From Phycisphaerales bacterium UBA4658 (GTDB lineage Bacteria; Planctomycetota; Phycisphaerae; Phycisphaerales; UBA1924), in contig DHLW01000020.1 of assembly GCA_002405485.1 (NCBI GenBank), positions 10,787 through 16,781 on the forward strand: a stretch of 5,995 bases of DNA. The letters run 5' to 3'. The position numbers and the translations under genes were made by a program. Positions within the stretch are counted from its first letter, which is position 1; every line of letters starts with the position of its first letter. The notes beneath the pieces are model-generated. The model worked only from the letters and a program-made list of their open reading frames with translations. It searched no databases and was not told where the DNA came from. Of this stretch, positions 1 through 5,900 are shown in pieces.

Positions 1-268
1 CGCGCAGAGCGGCATCCCCGAGCTGCATCACCAGGTCTTCCTGCAGCTCGGGCGAGAGATACGCGAACACCTCGCCCGCGTCGTCGCGCTGCAGAAACCG
101 GAAGCAGACGGCCCGCTGATCCGGCTCGAGCGAGCAGATGATGTCCGCGATGTCGGCCGGCGGAATGCCCTTGAGCGCGGCGCGCAGCTCGCTATACGCG
201 CCTTCGCGCACCAGTTCGGCGATCTCCGGCTGGATGAGCTCGGCGGTCGGAGTCACGCGTGCAAGCAT
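1..268 (-). CDS. mgtE: Magnesium transporter MgtE, N-terminal part (cut by window edge)
   Basis: Reading the minus strand from the ATG at 268-266 gives 89 open codons that run off the window, starting MLARVTPTAELIQPEIAELV. The segment shows the helical repeats of the MgtE N-terminal domain: a leucine-rich helix (EIAELVREGAYSELRAAL, about residues 15-32), then PPADIADIICSLEPDQRAVCFRFL (about 36-59), then GEVFAYLSPELQEDLV (about 65-80). In known MgtE proteins this cytosolic domain, with two CBS domains, senses intracellular Mg2+ and gates a membrane Mg2+ channel. The CBS and membrane parts would lie outside the window and cannot be checked, so another protein carrying this domain is possible. 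The start lies 44 bases after the ruvB stop on the same strand, which fits co-transcription. I see no clear Shine-Dalgarno; the nearest purine-rich bases are GGCGGG just before the ATG. Confidence 0.82.
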   Translation of the reverse strand, partial: MLARVTPTAELIQPEIAELVREGAYSELRAALKGIPPADIADIICSLEPDQRAVCFRFLQRDDAGEVFAYLSPELQEDLVMQLGDAALR

Positions 269-312
269 AACCCGCCGACCACGCCCGACACGTCCGACCC
301 CCGGGGCCGGGC

Positions 313-1350
313 CTACTCAAACAGTTCCGCCGACGCGGCCCGCGCCGGCATGCCGATGTGGCCCGCGCCCGGGGGCGTCAGGGCCCGGCCGCGACGGGTG
401 CGAGCGACGAATCCGATCTGCAGGAGGAAGGGCTCCACGACGTCTTCCAGCGTTCCCGAGTCCTGGTTCAGCGTCGCCGCGATCGCCTCGAGACCGACGG
501 GTCCGCCGGCGTAGGTGGTGGCGATGGTCCGGAGGTAGGACCGGTCCAGTTCGTCCAGCCCAAGCGCGTCGATGCCCTCCAGCGCGAGCGCGTCCTCGAC
601 GATGCGGGGCGTGAGGTTGCCGTCGGCCTTGACCTGGGCATAGTCGCGGGCCCGTCGCAGGAGCCGGTTGGCGATCCGCGGCGTGCCGCGCGAGCGCCGC
701 GCGATGCCGGCAAGCCCGTCGTCGGTCGCCGGCACGTTGAGCAGGCCCGCCGAGCGCTTGAGGATGACAAGCAGCTCCTGGGCGTCGTAGTACCTCAAGC
801 TGTGGGTGATCCCGAATCTGGACCGGAGCGGCGAGCTCACCATGCCCGCGCGGGTGGTGGCGCCGATGAGCGTGAAGGGCTGCAGCTTCTTCTGGATGGT
901 CTGCGCGTGCATTCCCTGCTCGACCTTGATGTCGATGACAAAGTCCTCCATCGCCGGGTAGATGAACTCCTCCACGGCCACGGGCACGCGATGGATCTCG
1001 TCGATGAACAGCACGTCGCCCGAACCCAGCGAGCACAGCACCCGGACCAGGTCGGTCGGGCGCGTGAGCGCGGGGCCGCTGGTCACGTGCACCCGGCAGG
1101 ATCCGCCCATTTCCTCGGCGATGACGTGCGCAAGCGTGGTCTTGCCGAGTCCGGGCGGGCCGTGCAGCAGGACGTGCTCCATGGGCTCGTTGCGGGCCCG
1201 GACGGCCTTGATGGTGATCGCCAGCCGCTCGACCAGGTCGCTCTGCCCGACATACTCGCCAAGCCGCCGCGGGCGGAGCGACCAGTTGCGCTCCTGCTCG
1301 GGCAGGTCGGTGGACATCGCGACGGGAGAGACCAGACGTTCCACGGCCAT
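313..1350 (-). CDS. ruvB: Holliday junction branch migration ATPase RuvB
   Basis: This 345-residue protein is RuvB, the AAA+ motor that with RuvA drives branch migration of Holliday junctions during recombination and repair; E. coli RuvB has 336 residues. Visible motifs, counted from the ATG at 1350, are Walker A GPPGLGKT (64-71), Walker B LFIDEIH (114-120), sensor 1 GATTRAG (163-169), the arginine finger in SPLRSRFG (Arg178, matching E. coli Arg174) and sensor 2 GTPRIANRLLRR (222-233). The C-terminal winged-helix DNA-binding domain contains GGPVGLEAIAA (from 282) and GFVARTRRGR (about 313-322). All catalytic residues are intact. The frame stays open to a TTG at 1383, but MAVERLVSP from 1350 lines up with the E. 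coli start MIEADRLIS, and a -10-like box sits 7 bases upstream, so I chose 1350. The stop is TAG at 313-315. No ruvA or ruvC is next to it within the window; mgtE follows. Confidence 0.97.
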   Translation of the reverse strand: MAVERLVSPVAMSTDLPEQERNWSLRPRRLGEYVGQSDLVERLAITIKAVRARNEPMEHVLLHGPPGLGKTTLAHVIAEEMGGSCRVHVTSGPALTRPTDLVRVLCSLGSGDVLFIDEIHRVPVAVEEFIYPAMEDFVIDIKVEQGMHAQTIQKKLQPFTLIGATTRAGMVSSPLRSRFGITHSLRYYDAQELLVILKRSAGLLNVPATDDGLAGIARRSRGTPRIANRLLRRARDYAQVKADGNLTPRIVEDALALEGIDALGLDELDRSYLRTIATTYAGGPVGLEAIAATLNQDSGTLEDVVEPFLLQIGFVARTRRGRALTPPGAGHIGMPARAASAELFE

Positions 1351-1357
1351 GACCGGG

Positions 1358-1363
1358 AGTGTA
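1358..1363 (-). promoter_or_regulatory. Possible -10 box for ruvB (leaderless geometry)
   Basis: On the minus strand this reads TACACT, which matches four of six bases of TATAAT. It ends 7 bases before the ruvB ATG, so transcription would start at or next to the start codon. No Shine-Dalgarno is present in that stretch (CCCGGTC). There is no convincing -35: a TTGGAC lies upstream, but only 14 bases away. The upstream gene ends with a strong terminator at 1413-1452, so a promoter is expected between 1351 and 1412. The assignment is inference. Confidence 0.35.
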
Positions 1364-1412
1364 TCGGCCCGGGCGGAGTCCAATGCCCCCGGGCGTGTGC
1401 GCAGAAAGAGAC

Positions 1413-1452
1413 GACCGCCCCGGGGAACTGACCGGAATCCCCCGGGGCGGTC
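1413..1452 (-). terminator. Intrinsic terminator after the DUF4397 gene
   Basis: A perfect 13-bp inverted repeat pairs GACCGCCCCGGGG (1413-1425) with CCCCGGGGCGGTC (1440-1452) around a 14-base loop. On the minus strand the stem is followed by GTCTCTTTCTGC, a pyrimidine-rich but interrupted T tract, which is tolerable for such a stable stem. On the plus strand the stem is followed by a GC-rich stretch with no T run, so it serves the minus-strand gene that ends 57 bases earlier at 1509. It separates the DUF4397 gene from ruvB. Confidence 0.75.
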
Positions 1453-1508
1453 CGCGCCGGGTCATCGCGACCCCGCGCTCTCGGAAGGTGGCTTGTGGGG
1501 CGGGACGA

Positions 1509-2240
1509 TCAGCTTGCCCGGCGCCGACGCAGACCCATCAGACCGAGCCCGGCGAGCAGGCCCGCGGCGGCTGGAGAGGGAATCGCGTCGACGAAGGGTT
1601 GAGCGGCGAGCGTGCCGTTGCCGACCAGGCCGACGGCGAAGACGGTGTACACCTTGCCGGCGTCGAGCACGAGGTTGGGGATGCTCAGAGCCAGTCCGCC
1701 ACCGGCGTCCAGACGGACCTCGAGGTTGTACGAGCCCGGGTTGAGCGTGCGGTACCCGCCGCTGGTGCCGAAGGAGACGGCGTCCCAGACCGGCGTGACG
1801 AGGCCGGCGGCGAAGATGTCCACGGCGGGGGCGTCGGGCGAGGCGTGCACGAAGCGGACGCGTGCCTGCGTGGGATTGATGGTGTTGTCATCGACGAGCA
1901 CGAGGGGCGAGATCGCCGGGGTTCCGCTCAGCAGACCGATGGCGGCGATGGTGTAATCCGTTGCGCCGTCGATGGCGGCGGTGGCGTCGATCGGAACGGG
2001 CGAGGTCGCGCCCGAGGGCGTGACGCGGAAGCGGTAGTTCGCCGAGGGAAGCGGGACATAGCTCGTTGCCTGCCGGAACGCGAGGTTGGTGAAGTTCGGA
2101 GCGCCCGCGCCCGGAGTTGTGTTCACGTACACATCGACGGGGGGAGTGTCCGGAGAGGCGTGGATGACACGCACGCTGGCGGACGCGGAAGCTGCCAAGG
2201 CCAAAGAGGCCACGATGGAGATCGCTTGCTGCACCTGCAT
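1509..2240 (-). CDS. Secreted protein with two DUF4397 repeats and a PEP-CTERM-like tail
   Basis: This 243-residue exported protein has a signal peptide at about 1-22 (MQVQQ, then a hydrophobic Ala/Leu/Ser stretch ending ASASA). Two repeats follow, opening with VRVIHASPDTPPVDVYV (23-39) and VRFVHASPDAPAVDIFA (128-144). This is the HASPD.P.VD signature of DUF4397, a domain of extracellular beta-rich proteins without an assigned activity. The C-terminus is tripartite: Pro-Ser-Pro at 221-223, a Gly/Ala/Leu hydrophobic segment at 224-237, then four arginines at 238-241 and Ala-Ser. This resembles PEP-CTERM exosortase sorting tails, with Ser in place of the usual Glu. The protein is probably anchored or processed at the cell surface; what it binds is unknown. 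The start is supported by a Shine-Dalgarno AAAGGA (2249-2254) 8 bases from the ATG. The gene stands alone, with a terminator after it and a 378-base gap before it. Confidence 0.9.
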   Translation of the reverse strand: MQVQQAISIVASLALAASASASVRVIHASPDTPPVDVYVNTTPGAGAPNFTNLAFRQATSYVPLPSANYRFRVTPSGATSPVPIDATAAIDGATDYTIAAIGLLSGTPAISPLVLVDDNTINPTQARVRFVHASPDAPAVDIFAAGLVTPVWDAVSFGTSGGYRTLNPGSYNLEVRLDAGGGLALSIPNLVLDAGKVYTVFAVGLVGNGTLAAQPFVDAIPSPAAAGLLAGLGLMGLRRRRAS

Positions 2241-2247
2241 GAGAAAC

Positions 2248-2271
2248 GTCCTTTCGAGAGAGACAAAGGAC
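2248..2271 (-). promoter_or_regulatory. Hairpin masking the Shine-Dalgarno of the DUF4397 gene
   Basis: On the minus strand GTCCTTT (2271-2265) pairs perfectly with AAAGGAC (2254-2248) across a 10-base loop, GTCTCTCTCG. The 3' arm contains the AAAGGA ribosome binding site, 8 bases before the ATG at 2240. In the mRNA this 7-bp stem would hide the site, so it could lower or regulate translation. The pairing is seen directly; its use in the cell is inference. The stem has three G-C and four A-T pairs, so it is only moderately stable. Confidence 0.45.
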
Positions 2272-2331
2272 CAAACACCGCCGCTGCATCGGGGAGAGAA
2301 CCGAAGCCGCGACGGGAAGACACTCGACCCA

Positions 2332-2347
2332 TCGGACGCGCGTCCGA
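2332..2347. repeat. 16-bp perfect palindrome upstream of the DUF4397 gene
   Basis: The sequence TCGGACGCGCGTCCGA is identical on both strands. It lies 92 to 107 bases upstream of the DUF4397 start codon. Flanking bases give a looser outer symmetry: ACTCGACCC on the left and GGGACGAGT on the right match in eight of nine pairs, but at unequal distances from the centre. It could be an operator for a dimeric regulator or a hairpin in the 5' leader. There is no second copy in the window. Confidence 0.4.
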
Positions 2348-2618
2348 AACGGATCGGGACGAGTCAAGCCCTGACGGGAGACGAAGGCGCAGGACACCCT
2401 GCGGCATTTCGTGCTCGCACGTACAAGATGATGAAAACCGGCACCGACGATGCTCAGAACGAGCCATCGGGTCGCGGCCCACACGCCGCGAACACACTCA
2501 CTCGCGCCCCTCGCGGTGTCGATTCGACGCGGGGGTGCGGAGCGGTTTCAGGACCTGCAACAGAATTGCGTGACCAATCACAATGGTCGAATCCACAGAA
2601 TCGGCGTTGATGACCGTC

Positions 2619-4385
2619 TTAGCGGGTCACGCCGAAGCTGGAGGGTGCGGCGGTGGCGGCGTCGCGATCCTTGTCGGTTGCGGGGACTGGGACGCGTGGG
2701 AGCAGGTCGGGCGCGCTGGCGAGGTTGTACGCCGTGATCGCGGCGCAGGTGGCGGACTGCATCAGGTACTCGGGGATGGCGAGCTCGAACTTGTCGTTCT
2801 GCGTGTGCCATCCCCAGCCATAGTCGCTGCGACCGACCTCATCCCAGAAGAAGCCCGGCACGCCGACTTCGACGAATGCGAAGTGATCGCTGGACGCGAA
2901 GCGCGGGAAGCGTTCGACGACCTGGATGTTCACACGCAGCGGCTTACCGTCGGCGGTGTCGTAGAACACGCCGTTCACCGGTGCGGTCGCCGCGGCGAGA
3001 TATTGCGCCATGTCAGCGGTGGCCTTCAGCCCGCCCTGCGAGTTGGTGCCTCCGTCGTCGTTGAAGACGGCGGAGATCTTCTGTGCCGCCGGGCCGAGAT
3101 CCTTCACATATTGCCGGGCGCCGAGAAGGCCCTGTTCCTCGCCGGTCCAGAGCGCAAAGCGGATGGTTCGGCGTGGCTTTGCGCCGGCGGCCATGAGGAT
3201 TCTGGCGGCCTCGAGGGTGACCGCGGTGCCCGTGCCGTTGTCGATGGTCCCCTGGGATCCGGGGCCGTTCCAGGAGTCCATGTGCCCGCAGATGATGATG
3301 ACTTCGTCCGGGCGTTCAGTGCCGGGAATCTCGGCGATGGTGTTGTACACCGGGATGGGCCCGGGGATGAGGGTGTGCTTGAGATCGAACTCGACCTCGA
3401 ACTCGCGTCCCTCGCTCATGCGGGTGCGCATGTTGTCGTAATCCGATTGCCGGATGGTGACCTCGACGTCGGGCGGGATCTCGCTCAGCGGCCGCTCGCG
3501 CCACTTGGGAGTTGCGGTGGTCCACACGCGGTCACGGGAGTCCTGGGCGGCGGTGATGAACCCGTGGATGCCGTCAAAGATCACGCGCTCCTCGATCGGG
3601 AGCGACGCTGGATCGGCTCCGTCTGCCACCTTCTTGCGAGCGTCGATGCGAGCCAGGAATCGGTCGCCGGCCATCTGCCCGGGCCCGCGGACCCCGCCGC
3701 GGCCCTCGATGCTCATCGGCTTGAGCAGCACCCACGCGCCCTTGAGCTTCGGCTTGATCGCCTCGTACTCGCTCTGGCTGTCGGGCATCATGACCACCGG
3801 CCCGCGCCGTGGTCCGTCGGTGCCAGAGGTCCACGCCAGCGTGGTGAACTGCAGATCGCGCACGGCGCGCCACTCGTCGGGCTTGGGCTCCTCGGCATTC
3901 TCGCCCCGTCGCCGGCGCGTGGCGGCCTCGTTCTTGGCGTAGATCTTGCCGAAGCTGGGGCCACGGTCGAAGCGGGTGGCGATGTCTCCCCAGCGGTGCA
4001 GCTCGGCGTTCAGTCCCCAGGATCGGAACTGCTGCATGGTCCAGATGTTGGCCTGTTCTTCCGCCGTCGAGCCCGTCAGCCGTGGGCCGATGGTCTGCGT
4101 CAGGTGCCGCAGGTGATTCATCACCTGGTTGCGATACCGCCCCTCGTCGAGGATTCTGCGGATGGTCGCGGGGTTGCCCATGGGGATGGGCGGGGGCTGG
4201 GTCTCCTTGCCGTCGATGACCGCGTAGGGCGTTGGGATGTCGGGCGTGACGCCCTGGATGACGACTCTGCGCTCATCGATCCGGGCCGTGCTCGCGCACC
4301 CGGCGATGCCGATGGCCAGCGCGAGAGCCAGCGTGCCGGCGAGTCCCGATCGAGTTCGTTCTAGCCGCGTGCGCTCAATCTTCAT
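2619..4385 (-). CDS. Lipoprotein zinc peptidase, family M28 (carboxypeptidase Q-like)
   Basis: This 588-residue exported metallopeptidase should cleave amino acids or dipeptides from peptides outside the cytoplasm. Counted from the ATG at 4385, a lipoprotein signal peptide ends in the lipobox IAGC (27-30, lipidated Cys30). A conserved IGPRLTGS segment at 99-106 is typical of carboxypeptidase Q relatives. A long insert (roughly 170-345), including GPVVMMPDSQSEYEAI, is in the place of the PA-like domain. The catalytic domain has all expected two-zinc residues: His368 and Asp370 in GHMDSW, bridging Asp382 in IDNGTG, Glu416-Glu417 in WTGEEQG (base and ligand), Asp443/444 in FNDDGG, and His527 in WGWHTQND. 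The frame continues to a TTG at 4421, but the signal peptide fits the inner ATG. There is no Shine-Dalgarno; a promoter-like pair implies a leaderless mRNA. The gene follows the 476-residue exported protein after 84 bases. The exact substrate is unknown. Confidence 0.93.
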   Translation of the reverse strand: MKIERTRLERTRSGLAGTLALALAIGIAGCASTARIDERRVVIQGVTPDIPTPYAVIDGKETQPPPIPMGNPATIRRILDEGRYRNQVMNHLRHLTQTIGPRLTGSTAEEQANIWTMQQFRSWGLNAELHRWGDIATRFDRGPSFGKIYAKNEAATRRRRGENAEEPKPDEWRAVRDLQFTTLAWTSGTDGPRRGPVVMMPDSQSEYEAIKPKLKGAWVLLKPMSIEGRGGVRGPGQMAGDRFLARIDARKKVADGADPASLPIEERVIFDGIHGFITAAQDSRDRVWTTATPKWRERPLSEIPPDVEVTIRQSDYDNMRTRMSEGREFEVEFDLKHTLIPGPIPVYNTIAEIPGTERPDEVIIICGHMDSWNGPGSQGTIDNGTGTAVTLEAARILMAAGAKPRRTIRFALWTGEEQGLLGARQYVKDLGPAAQKISAVFNDDGGTNSQGGLKATADMAQYLAAATAPVNGVFYDTADGKPLRVNIQVVERFPRFASSDHFAFVEVGVPGFFWDEVGRSDYGWGWHTQNDKFELAIPEYLMQSATCAAITAYNLASAPDLLPRVPVPATDKDRDAATAAPSSFGVTR

Positions 4386-4392
4386 GGACAGA

Positions 4393-4421
4393 GTTGTACG
4401 GCAACGCGCCGCCGGACGCAA
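4393..4421 (-). promoter_or_regulatory. Possible sigma-70-type promoter for the peptidase gene
   Basis: On the minus strand TTGCGT (4421-4416) and TACAAC (4398-4393) are separated by exactly 17 bases. They match three and four of the six bases of the -35 and -10 consensus. The -10 ends 7 bases before the ATG at 4385, so the start codon would be at or next to the first transcribed base. This agrees with the absence of a Shine-Dalgarno. The matches are modest, so the call is tentative. Confidence 0.4.
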
Positions 4422-4431
4422 ACGTTCGTTG

Positions 4432-4446
4432 CGCCCGTTTGGGGCG
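4432..4446 (-). other. Small hairpin in the 84-base gap before the peptidase gene
   Basis: CGCCC (4432-4436) pairs with GGGCG (4442-4446) around a 5-base loop. It starts about 24 bases after the stop of the 476-residue protein. On the minus strand it is followed by CAACGAACG, with no T run. An alternative pairing, CAAACG (4419-4424) with CGTTTG (4436-4441), competes with it. It may be a weak or factor-dependent terminator or may mean nothing. Confidence 0.2.
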
Positions 4447-4469
4447 TGCGGTCAGGGGATTCGATGGGC

Positions 4470-5900
4470 TCAGCGGTCTGTCGGCAGGCCCTTGTTCTGC
4501 CAGAGGCGCTTGAGCGTGGACAGCTCCATGGGCTCCCAGACGCTGCCATCGGGGAGCGTTGAGCTCAGGAGCTCGCCGGACTCGGAGTAGGTCGAGACCT
4601 GCGGCTTGGTTTCCTCGCGGAAGATCGTCGCAACGGTCCAGATGCGACCTTCCTGGGTGAGCGTGTCGCGTCGGAAGGAGATCGTCCCGCCGGCCTCGCC
4701 GGGGTTGCGCTGGTAGCAGTAGAAGCCGAGGTCGGTTGCGAGCCGTTTGCGGACGAGCAGGCGGGGCATGATGACGGTTTCGAACTGGCTGATGTACCCC
4801 TCGCCCATGATGGGGGGCTTGATGGTGACGGCGGGCTTGCCGCTGGCGGTGGCGACGATGGTCATGTCGTCCTTGATGCGAGCGCCGGTCTCGCTGGCGT
4901 GCCCGGCCTCGTTGCCGCGCTCGTCCTTGACGCTGGTGGTGATCGTCCAGCACTCTTCCTGGCGATCGGGGGTCATGAAGTACATGGCCACGGTGTCGAC
5001 GGCGCCCTTGTCCATCAGGACACGTGCGCGGACCTGGGCGAGGTATCCGTCCTGCTGATCGGCCTTGGTCCAGGCGGTGCGGGGCTTGCCGGGGGTGATC
5101 TCGCCGCGCTTGCCGCGCCAGACGCGCACGCCCCGGTATCCGAGCTCGCGTGCGTCCATGGACGCGCCGGTTTCGGAGGGGATGTACCAGCGATACCAGA
5201 GTTCTTTGTCATTGAGGATGGCGTCGTAGTCGGCCTCGCTCATCTCGGCGAGCACGCTGGCGCCAGCCTTGATCGTTGCGCCGCGGGCCATCATGACGTC
5301 GCGGGCGTTCTCGAAGGTGGCTGTGCCGACGATCGTCTCGTAGGTGGACTTGAGCGACTTGAAGTCTGACTCGTGGCAGATGAACTCGAAGATGACGTAC
5401 TGCTTGGGCTGGGGCTGGAAGATGGTGTAGCCCTTGACGAGCCGGGTTCTGTCGCCTCGGGGAATGCTCACGTAGACCCGGCCTGCGGAGCCACCGGGGA
5501 GCTTGAGGTTGTCGGTGCGTTCCAGGATCTGGGCCTGGGTCTCGACCACGTTGCGTTGATCCGGATCGACGACGCCGAAGGACCCCTGAATGAGGGCGAC
5601 TGTCCGATCGAGGGCCTCCTGGATCGTGCCGTCTTCTTTGGAGGAGACGGGCGTCTGGATGTTCAGATTCCAGGTGCCGTCGGCGGGACGAATCTGGGCG
5701 GTGGTCCGGCCGCCGATCCGGTTGGAGGAAACCTGGCACCCTTCCGGGAATCGAACCGACAGCCCGACCGAGTCCATGCGGAACGGCTCGCTCAGCGTTG
5801 CAGAGGCCGCAGGAGCCGGGGTATTGGCACCGCCCTGCCCGAAACTGGGGGTGACAGCAGCGATCAGGCCCACGACGGCAACCAGGGAATGCGCGAGCAT
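4470..5900 (-). CDS. Exported protein of unknown function, 476 residues
   Basis: I do not recognise a named family. The protein begins with a signal peptide (MLAHSLVAVVGLIAAVTPSFG, cleavage likely near residue 21-22) and a Pro/Ala-rich linker (25-36), so it is exported; there is no lipobox and no later membrane segment. Residues about 40-200 look like one unit: FRMDSVGLSVRFPEGCQV opens it, and YVIFEFICHESDFKSLKSTY followed by ETIVGTATF closes it. That pattern recalls Mog1/PsbP-like or DcrB-like small alpha-beta domains. Residues about 205-470 form a second region rich in beta-strand patterns and aromatic residues (KELWYRWYI at 232-240, LGFYCYQRNP at 391-400). Cysteines are few (55, 175, 317, 395). 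The start is supported by the Shine-Dalgarno AAGGA 7 bases before the ATG. The M28 lipoprotein gene follows after 84 bases, which suggests both act in the envelope, though a shared job is not shown. Confidence 0.88.
   Translation of the reverse strand: MLAHSLVAVVGLIAAVTPSFGQGGANTPAPAASATLSEPFRMDSVGLSVRFPEGCQVSSNRIGGRTTAQIRPADGTWNLNIQTPVSSKEDGTIQEALDRTVALIQGSFGVVDPDQRNVVETQAQILERTDNLKLPGGSAGRVYVSIPRGDRTRLVKGYTIFQPQPKQYVIFEFICHESDFKSLKSTYETIVGTATFENARDVMMARGATIKAGASVLAEMSEADYDAILNDKELWYRWYIPSETGASMDARELGYRGVRVWRGKRGEITPGKPRTAWTKADQQDGYLAQVRARVLMDKGAVDTVAMYFMTPDRQEECWTITTSVKDERGNEAGHASETGARIKDDMTIVATASGKPAVTIKPPIMGEGYISQFETVIMPRLLVRKRLATDLGFYCYQRNPGEAGGTISFRRDTLTQEGRIWTVATIFREETKPQVSTYSESGELLSSTLPDGSVWEPMELSTLKRLWQNKGLPTDR

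Larger units (their letters stand above)
2241..2618. other. 378-base intergenic region between the peptidase and DUF4397 genes
   Basis: I see no convincing gene here on either strand; open frames passing through are extensions of antisense frames. The region must hold the 3' end of the peptidase transcript and the promoter of the DUF4397 gene. Structures present are the Shine-Dalgarno hairpin (2248-2271), a 16-bp palindrome (2332-2347), a 7-bp-stem hairpin TCGCGGC/GCCGCGA with a 6-base loop (2472-2491), and a 5-bp stem GACCA/TGGTC (2572-2588) about 30 bases after the peptidase stop. Neither of the last two has a T run, so no clear terminator for the peptidase is visible. A minus-strand TTGACT (2367-2362) looks like a -35 element but has no matching -10. 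Confidence 0.6.

Noticed and set aside
358..1431. A 357-codon open frame on the plus strand
   Set aside because: It is antisense to ruvB, is dominated by Arg, Gly, Asp and Val as expected from reversed GC-rich codons, and resembles no family.
317..1465. A second 382-codon frame on the minus strand over ruvB
   Set aside because: It is a frame-shifted shadow of ruvB with low-complexity Arg/Pro/Ala/His content, and it runs through the terminator at 1413-1452.
2362..2367. TTGACT on the minus strand as a -35 element for the DUF4397 gene
   Set aside because: At the proper distance downstream there is only GC-rich sequence (GACGCG) with no -10-like hexamer.
1888..2484. A 198-codon minus-strand frame extending into the gap upstream of the DUF4397 gene
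   Set aside because: Its downstream half overlaps the DUF4397 gene out of frame, the sequence is Arg/His-rich, and there is no ribosome binding site or domain.
1359..2573. A 404-codon plus-strand frame covering the DUF4397 gene and its flanks
   Set aside because: It crosses a strong terminator and an intergenic region and is Arg/Gly/Glu-rich without motifs. The opposite strand has a clear signal peptide, repeats and sorting tail.
2568..2632. 8-bp inverted repeat GCGTGACC/GGTCACGC flanking the peptidase stop codon
   Set aside because: The loop is 49 bases, one arm lies in the coding end, and no T run follows, so it is a poor terminator and probably chance.
2583..4364. A 593-codon open frame on the plus strand
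   Set aside because: It lies fully antisense to the M28 peptidase, whose active-site motifs are all intact. Long antisense frames are common in GC-rich genes, and the plus-strand product shows no recognisable domain.
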